A DNA stretch of 10,594 nt from JADFOB01 sp964651325 (GTDB lineage Bacteria; Planctomycetota; Phycisphaerae; UBA1845), in NCBI GenBank assembly GCA_964651325.1, contig CAZYXP010000135.1, positions 1 through 10,594 on the forward strand. Direction: 5' to 3'. The notes under the pieces were generated by a model. That model ran no database searches and was not told where the DNA came from. It saw nothing but the letters and a program-made list of their open reading frames with translations. Below, piece by piece: positions 6,698-10,594 of the stretch (position 1 is the stretch's first letter; each line of letters opens with the position of its first letter). A program made the position numbers and the translations under genes.

Positions 6698-6722
6698 GTC
6701 CAACCTGTGAAAAACAGGATCA

Positions 6723-6796
<74 letters not shown>

Positions 6797-6858
6797 ATCG
6801 CCGGAAATCACGCCAACGCCATCGGATCGGTGGGGTTCTCAAGCCGAACGCAACCTTT

Positions 6859-8100
6859 TCACTCGGTAGTACGAAGCGTCGCATGTTGGGGCAACGTGCG
6901 ATGCGAAAGCACCAAGACGCTGCCCACGCTCAAGAGCAAGAGCGTCATGGCGATCAAACCCCAAGTCGAAACGGCCGGGACGGACGCCGAATCCAACGCG
7001 ACCACGAAGCAGCCATTGGTAACGTCGGACAGCAATATCCTAGTCTCACCCAAAATGGGATAGATGCCCCAATTGCCTAGACCCGCATCGGAGGTGTCGT
7101 AGCTGGCCACGAACTGCAGTGCGCCTGTTGTCGGATCGATGTCGAAAACCTGCATTCCCTTCGCGTACCATGAGTTGTAGAGGCGATTACCGACCATGAC
7201 TTGGTTGTGTACGCTGAACGCCTCTGCTTGGGGAAAGGTGAGACTATCCCTGAGGGTGAACGAAAGCGAGCCCCCGTTGTCGGTCATCTCGAAGACCTGA
7301 ATTCCGCCTCCGGTACGCTCCTCTCCGGTCACGACGAATTTCCCGTCGGCCGTAGGCCACATCGAGTGCGTCGATTGACCCCCGACGGAACCCAGCAACG
7401 GCGGCATCGTATTGGCGACGTCGCTTACATCGTACACCCAGAGTCCACTGCTCCACGCCGCGGCGTAAAGCCGCCCATTAGCCACGGTCACATCATGCAC
7501 AAAGTTGGTTCCCACGCCGCTAATCACCCATTTCGCTGTGGTAATCGGCCCGGCCGGTGGATTGTCCGGATCGAATGCGGTCAAATCAACGATGGCAATG
7601 GAAGTCCCGCTGGGGATATACAGAAACCCGCCTTCGTAGAAGAGATTGTGGACGGTTTGAAACCCCGGCACGGTGACGGTTCCCACCAGATGCCGGTTGG
7701 CCGGATCGCGCACATCGTAAATAGCGACGCCATCGTTCGGGTCGGCTTCCAATCCGATAAACAGCAGCCCGTCGCCGACCTTGATGTCTTGCGGCGACGC
7801 GAAGTTATTGGGAGGCGGAAGGAAGAGCGTTTCGTCTAAAACCGGATTGGCCGGGTCGCTGATATCCAACACATGGACTTGGGCGGCGTTCCCATCCGAC
7901 AGGGGCCAGTTCGAAATGTAGGCGAAGTTGCCGTCGCCCCAGATATCGGAATAGGCCCCAACGTACTCGTTCCATTGCCCGACCAGCGTCGCGTTGACCG
8001 GTGGATCCAATGCCAAAGCCCGATCGAGAGGCGCGACGCACGACACGACCACTACGACCAACCCCCACATGCCCGACTTGAACGTTGATGGTTTCGACAT
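6859..8100 (-). CDS. Secreted LVIVD-repeat beta-propeller protein with IPTL-CTERM-like tail
   Basis: The 413-residue product has a signal peptide (hydrophobic WGLVVVVVSCVA, likely cleavage after ALA at residue 30). It then has repeated beta-propeller-type units ending in motifs such as VHVLDISDPANP, VAIYDVRDPANR, SIAIVDL, LWVYDVSDVAN, GIQVFEMTD and GMQVFDIDPTTG. These fit LVIVD repeats, found in secreted or surface proteins of unknown catalytic role. The last 40 residues contain VPAVSTWGLIAMTLLLLSVG and then basic residues, close to the IPTL-CTERM class of C-terminal sorting signals (Pro-Ser-Trp-Gly motif, membrane helix, basic end). It is thus probably exported and anchored or sorted at the envelope. 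ATG 8100 is preferred over TTG 8112; GGGGGG a few bases upstream is a poor ribosome site. It is divergent from the multiheme cytochrome gene. No enzyme motif is seen. Confidence 0.85.
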   Translation of the reverse strand: MSKPSTFKSGMWGLVVVVVSCVAPLDRALALDPPVNATLVGQWNEYVGAYSDIWGDGNFAYISNWPLSDGNAAQVHVLDISDPANPVLDETLFLPPPNNFASPQDIKVGDGLLFIGLEADPNDGVAIYDVRDPANRHLVGTVTVPGFQTVHNLFYEGGFLYIPSGTSIAIVDLTAFDPDNPPAGPITTAKWVISGVGTNFVHDVTVANGRLYAAAWSSGLWVYDVSDVANTMPPLLGSVGGQSTHSMWPTADGKFVVTGEERTGGGIQVFEMTDNGGSLSFTLRDSLTFPQAEAFSVHNQVMVGNRLYNSWYAKGMQVFDIDPTTGALQFVASYDTSDAGLGNWGIYPILGETRILLSDVTNGCFVVALDSASVPAVSTWGLIAMTLLLLSVGSVLVLSHRTLPQHATLRTTE

Positions 8101-8138
8101 GCTGCCCCCCAAAGTTGATTTTTATCGGAATTCGATGC

Positions 8139-8158
8139 GTGCCGGGTTCGTCCGGCAC
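8139..8158 (-). promoter_or_regulatory. Hairpin in 5' leader of the propeller gene
   Basis: GTGCCGG / CCGGCAC form a perfect 7-bp stem with a 6-base loop, 38 bases before ATG 8100. It lies just downstream of the TATACT box at 8175-8180, so it would be close to the 5' end of the transcript. It may stabilise the mRNA or bind a regulator; the function is unknown. Confidence 0.5.
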
Positions 8159-8174
8159 ATCCTGCAGTCTACCT

Positions 8175-8202
8175 AGTATAGCGAAAAGCGGGCAAAAAGC
8201 GG
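8175..8202 (-). promoter_or_regulatory. TATACT -10 box with an abutting 11-bp tandem repeat
   Basis: On the minus strand two direct repeats, CCGCTTTTTGC and CCGCTTTTCGC (10/11 identical), run straight into TATACT (5/6 match to -10). No good -35 box lies at 16-18 bases; the repeats occupy that position. This is the layout expected of an activator-dependent promoter with tandem binding sites, driving the propeller gene. Confidence 0.4.
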
Positions 8203-8311
8203 ACACAATTCCGCTCGTTTGAAGAATTTGTCGGGGTTCCATGATTGTCAGCGCAGATGCGGGAGCGCAGAAAGGGGCCTCCCAATCGCCGCGCGGGCCG
8301 TCGAATCTTTG

Positions 8312-8340
8312 TTGAATTCGATGTTCCCGCTGCTTAAGAT
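8312..8340 (+). promoter_or_regulatory. Candidate promoter for the multiheme cytochrome gene
   Basis: TTGAAT (8312-8317) and TAAGAT (8335-8340) are spaced by 17 bases, each matching 4/6 of the sigma70 consensus. The predicted start near 8347 gives a leader of about 114 bases before ATG 8461. The rest of the 8101-8460 gap shows no gene. Confidence 0.4.
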
Positions 8341-8460
8341 ACCTAGCGGTTGTGCTTTTGGGCCTCGAAACCACCGAACGAAGCCGAACAGCGAGATCGG
8401 GGGCGTTCGCTGCTGCTCTCTATGGGGTCTATCGAAAACGTCGTAGTTTCTTGCGGAAAA

Positions 8461-10170
8461 ATGAGAGCGATGCGTCAATCCAGCGCCCACCATCCAGAAT
8501 CGCTTCGGCAAATCATCGCCGCCAAGAGGGGCGCCAAGCTCCGCGCGGTGATCTTGTCGATCGGGATGCTACTCGTTGCGTGCGGGTGCGATTCGCGCGT
8601 GGATACGGCGCAGACAATCGGAAGCAGCGGGGATATCACCAAACCGAGATTCGACGAACCGGCTACTTGCGGCTCCTGCCATCCCACGCATTACGCAGAG
8701 TGGCAAGGCTCGATCATGCATTACGCGGCCATGAGCCCGGTGTTTAATGCATTCGAACTCACCATCCGCAAGATCAACGACGGACTTGTCGCACCCAACG
8801 GCGCCGCACCCAACCTTTGCGTCGGCTGTCATTCGCCGACCGGCGTGTTTGAAAACGAATTGCCCGATTTTGTCGATGCGGCAAGCGCCGTACCCGTCCG
8901 GGACCGACTCACAGCGGTGAATCGAGAGGGAATCAGTTGCGACTTCTGCCACTCGGTGACCGGGCCCGATCTCGAAAAGAGCTTGCTGGGGGACGGAATC
9001 GCAAACACGTCGGTCCTGTTCGGGCCGAGCGAAACCAAGGTCGGCCCGATTGCGGACCCGGTGGCCAGCGGCTACCACGCGTCGGCCGAAACCGACTACA
9101 TCAACACGTCCGACTTCTGCGGTGCTTGCCACGACGTGCGCCTGCCCTTTGCAGATGTCGTTACCGGAGAACCATTCCAGCGATTGGAAAACCTCTTCAC
9201 CGAATGGCAAACCGGCCCGTACAACTCGACGGACAATCCGTACGGCCGCGTGGTACGCTGTCAGGATTGCCACATGTCGCTCTATCCGCTGGCCGAACCG
9301 GGCACGTTTCCCAGCACCCAATTGGCAGTCGGAGCCGACATGCCCATTCGACCCCACGCGATTCACGCCTTCACGGCCGTGTCGGTTCCCTTCATGGACG
9401 TCCCGCAATTCCCCAAAGTCGATACGTACGAAACGGATCAATGGGGATTCCCCATGGGCCAGGCGCAGCGCCGACGGCAGATGCTGCGCGCCGCCTGCAC
9501 GCTGACCTTGGAGGGCACGCCCACGAACCTGACCCGCGAATCGCCGGTGATCCCCATACGGGCCGTCGTCACCAACATCGGAGCCGGGCACCGCGTTCCC
9601 TCGGGCTTCTCACAAGAGCGCCAGGTCTGGATCGAGCTGATCGTCCGCGACGACGCCGGATTGATCTACGAAAGCGGCTACCTGCGAGACAAACCTCACG
9701 TGGAGACGGGCGAAATGCAGCCCGACGGCCTGTTGGACGACGAAGACATCGACGATCGCCATTTCACCATCGACATCGAAACGCTCGACTCGAAGTACGA
9801 ACCCGGCCCCGATCACGATCAGCGACCGGCCGTGAACCTGGGCATCAAGAATTTTCAAAACGCGTTCATCCGCATCGCCGCCGATGGCACGCGCGACTTG
9901 GTGATCAACCCGCTGCTCGCGAGCACCGTGGACAACAGCCGCTCGCTACCCATCCTTACGCCCGTCGAAGTACGCTACGACGTACCAGTGCCACAGCGTG
10001 GCATTGTCGGAGACCTCCGCGTATCCGCGCGACTGCGCTACCGAGCGTTTCCGCCGGAGTTTTTGCGCCTGCTCGCCATCCGCGAGCCTCAGCTCGTTTC
10101 GGAAGAAACGGTGGACCGCAACGTCATCGTTGATATGGCCGAGGCGCAGGCCACGATCAGCGTGCGTTGA
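8461..10170 (+). CDS. Pentaheme c-type cytochrome lipoprotein (cytochrome c554-like family)
   Basis: The 569-residue product has five CXXCH heme-binding motifs: CGSCH (70-74), CVGCH (120-124), CDFCH (160-164), CGACH (220-224) and CQDCH (267-271). All lie in the first half. The first is followed by a W..S.H pattern (His87) that could supply a distal ligand, as in cytochrome c554-like multiheme proteins. The N-terminus has a basic region, a hydrophobic stretch and LVAC (Cys41), a good lipobox, so the protein is probably exported and lipid-anchored with hemes attached outside the cytoplasm. The second half (about 300-569) has no heme and appears beta-rich, with GHRVPSG (376-382), a motif often seen after heme domains in such proteins. 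A redox or electron-transfer role is likely; partner and substrate are unknown. ATG 8461 has GCGGA upstream; ATG 8470 is an alternative, and the n-region is long either way. The gene is divergent from the propeller gene. Confidence 0.88.
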   Translation: MRAMRQSSAHHPESLRQIIAAKRGAKLRAVILSIGMLLVACGCDSRVDTAQTIGSSGDITKPRFDEPATCGSCHPTHYAEWQGSIMHYAAMSPVFNAFELTIRKINDGLVAPNGAAPNLCVGCHSPTGVFENELPDFVDAASAVPVRDRLTAVNREGISCDFCHSVTGPDLEKSLLGDGIANTSVLFGPSETKVGPIADPVASGYHASAETDYINTSDFCGACHDVRLPFADVVTGEPFQRLENLFTEWQTGPYNSTDNPYGRVVRCQDCHMSLYPLAEPGTFPSTQLAVGADMPIRPHAIHAFTAVSVPFMDVPQFPKVDTYETDQWGFPMGQAQRRRQMLRAACTLTLEGTPTNLTRESPVIPIRAVVTNIGAGHRVPSGFSQERQVWIELIVRDDAGLIYESGYLRDKPHVETGEMQPDGLLDDEDIDDRHFTIDIETLDSKYEPGPDHDQRPAVNLGIKNFQNAFIRIAADGTRDLVINPLLASTVDNSRSLPILTPVEVRYDVPVPQRGIVGDLRVSARLRYRAFPPEFLRLLAIREPQLVSEETVDRNVIVDMAEAQATISVR

Positions 10171-10371
10171 ATCCGCGAAAGACTCCTGCCGCGCCAAAGC
10201 TGTTTGATGGGTATCCCGTGTAGCACAGCGGCTCTCCGCTGCACTACCAAGGCCCGATTTCTTCTCGCCGCGCGCGAATGCTCGTGGGGCGCGATGTAAT
10301 TCCCTGCGCGATTTTTGGTTGCCGCCAAAGACCGCGCTGTAGACGCTTCGTGTATCCTGCGTCGCGACCCG
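10171..10371. other. Intergenic stretch downstream of the cytochrome with one palindromic hairpin
   Basis: No gene is supported. The hairpin at 10220-10247 pairs GTAG and CAGCGG with CCGCTG and CTAC around a CTCT loop, with a CA/CA internal mismatch. No T-run follows directly, so it is at best a weak terminator. It resembles the small dispersed hairpins of the next segment. Confidence 0.5.
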
Positions 10372-10481
10372 CAGCCTGAAGGCCTGCACCACTCAGCCTG
10401 CGCCGCTGCGCCACTCAGTCAGCAACGCTGCACCACTCAGCCTGCAACGCTGCACCATCTCAGCCTGAAGGGCTGTTCTAT
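10372..10481. repeat. 22-base tandem repeat array of mini-hairpins (about five units)
   Basis: Units start at 10372, 10394, 10416, 10438 and 10461 with periods of 22, 22, 22 and 23 bases. Each begins CAG and reaches CTG 12 bases later, e.g. CAGCCTGCAACGCTG, followed by CACCACT-like spacer. All five keep the CAG/CTG pairing; the last, CAGCCTGAAGGGCTG, has a perfect 5-bp stem. Confidence 0.75.
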
Positions 10482-10486
10482 AGTAG

Positions 10487-10553
10487 CCGGTGGCAAGCGC
10501 AGCGCCGCCACCGGTTGACGACCCGCCAACACCACGACCCTGAAAGCGGTCGT
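10487..10553. repeat. Two further hairpins after the tandem array
   Basis: CCGGTGGC (10487-10494) pairs with GCCACCGG (10507-10514) around a 12-base loop. ACGACC (10534-10539) pairs with GGTCGT (10548-10553) around CTGAAAGC. The CTGAA core is shared with two units of the adjacent array. They look like part of the same intergenic repeat cluster; 10554-10594 shows nothing further. Confidence 0.6.
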
Positions 10554-10594
10554 CTTGGACGTTGCTCGTGTCGCTTCACGCTCAAGTATGCGGG

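Noticed and set aside
8569..9591. A 340-codon open frame on the minus strand
   Set aside because: It is antisense to the heme-motif region of the cytochrome and its translation is a typical Arg/Gly/His-rich shadow.
8937..10133. A 398-codon open frame on the plus strand
   Set aside because: It is the +1 shadow of the cytochrome gene, rich in Arg and Pro, with no motif.
9946..10392. A 148-codon minus-strand frame reaching into the right intergenic region
   Set aside because: Most of it is antisense to the cytochrome, and its start lies inside the tandem repeat array.
10372..10481. The 22-base repeats as a CRISPR array
   Set aside because: The units are back to back with no 30-40-base unique spacers, and no cas gene is present.

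Overview
This window looks like chromosomal DNA from an environmental bacterium, most likely a member of the Planctomycetota. That placement is an inference. It rests on a Rho factor without its N-terminal helical domain, a tiny Gly-rich lipoprotein, a secreted beta-propeller protein with an IPTL-CTERM-like tail, a multiheme c-type cytochrome lipoprotein, weak Shine-Dalgarno use, moderately high GC, and long intergenic regions with small hairpin repeats. No phage, IS, CRISPR or toxin-antitoxin gene is visible.

Layout. Positions 1-3282 hold three core RNA-metabolism and translation genes, all on the minus strand: rho (2098-3282), rpsO for ribosomal protein S15 (1630-1902) and the first 467 codons of pnp for polynucleotide phosphorylase (it runs off the left edge). 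The rpsO-pnp pair is the classic bacterial order. A gap of about 800 bases with no convincing gene follows, containing the hairpin-rich leader of rho. A 67-residue predicted lipoprotein (4087-4290, +) then converges on a YtnP-like metallo-beta-lactamase-fold hydrolase (4546-5412, -). The two share a strong, apparently bidirectional terminator (4409-4453).

A divergent region carrying palindromes (5413-5670) leads to an LpxL-type lipid acyltransferase with an altered HX4E motif (5671-6600, +) and a tRNA-Ala(CGC) gene (6723-6796, +). A secreted LVIVD-repeat propeller protein (6859-8100, -) is divergent from a five-heme cytochrome c lipoprotein (8461-10170, +). They are separated by 360 bases containing candidate promoters, an 11-bp tandem repeat and a hairpin. 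The right end (10171-10594) has no gene but holds a 22-base tandem array of mini-hairpins and larger hairpins.

How the parts fit. The left third is housekeeping: transcription termination, the ribosome and RNA decay. The right two thirds is envelope-oriented: lipoprotein, acyltransferase, exported propeller and multiheme cytochrome. The propeller and cytochrome may act together at the cell surface, but only adjacency supports this. I see no clear-cut new multi-gene system. The most interesting points are the Rho RNA-binding domain, the acyltransferase catalytic motif, the small lipoprotein and the terminal hairpin array.
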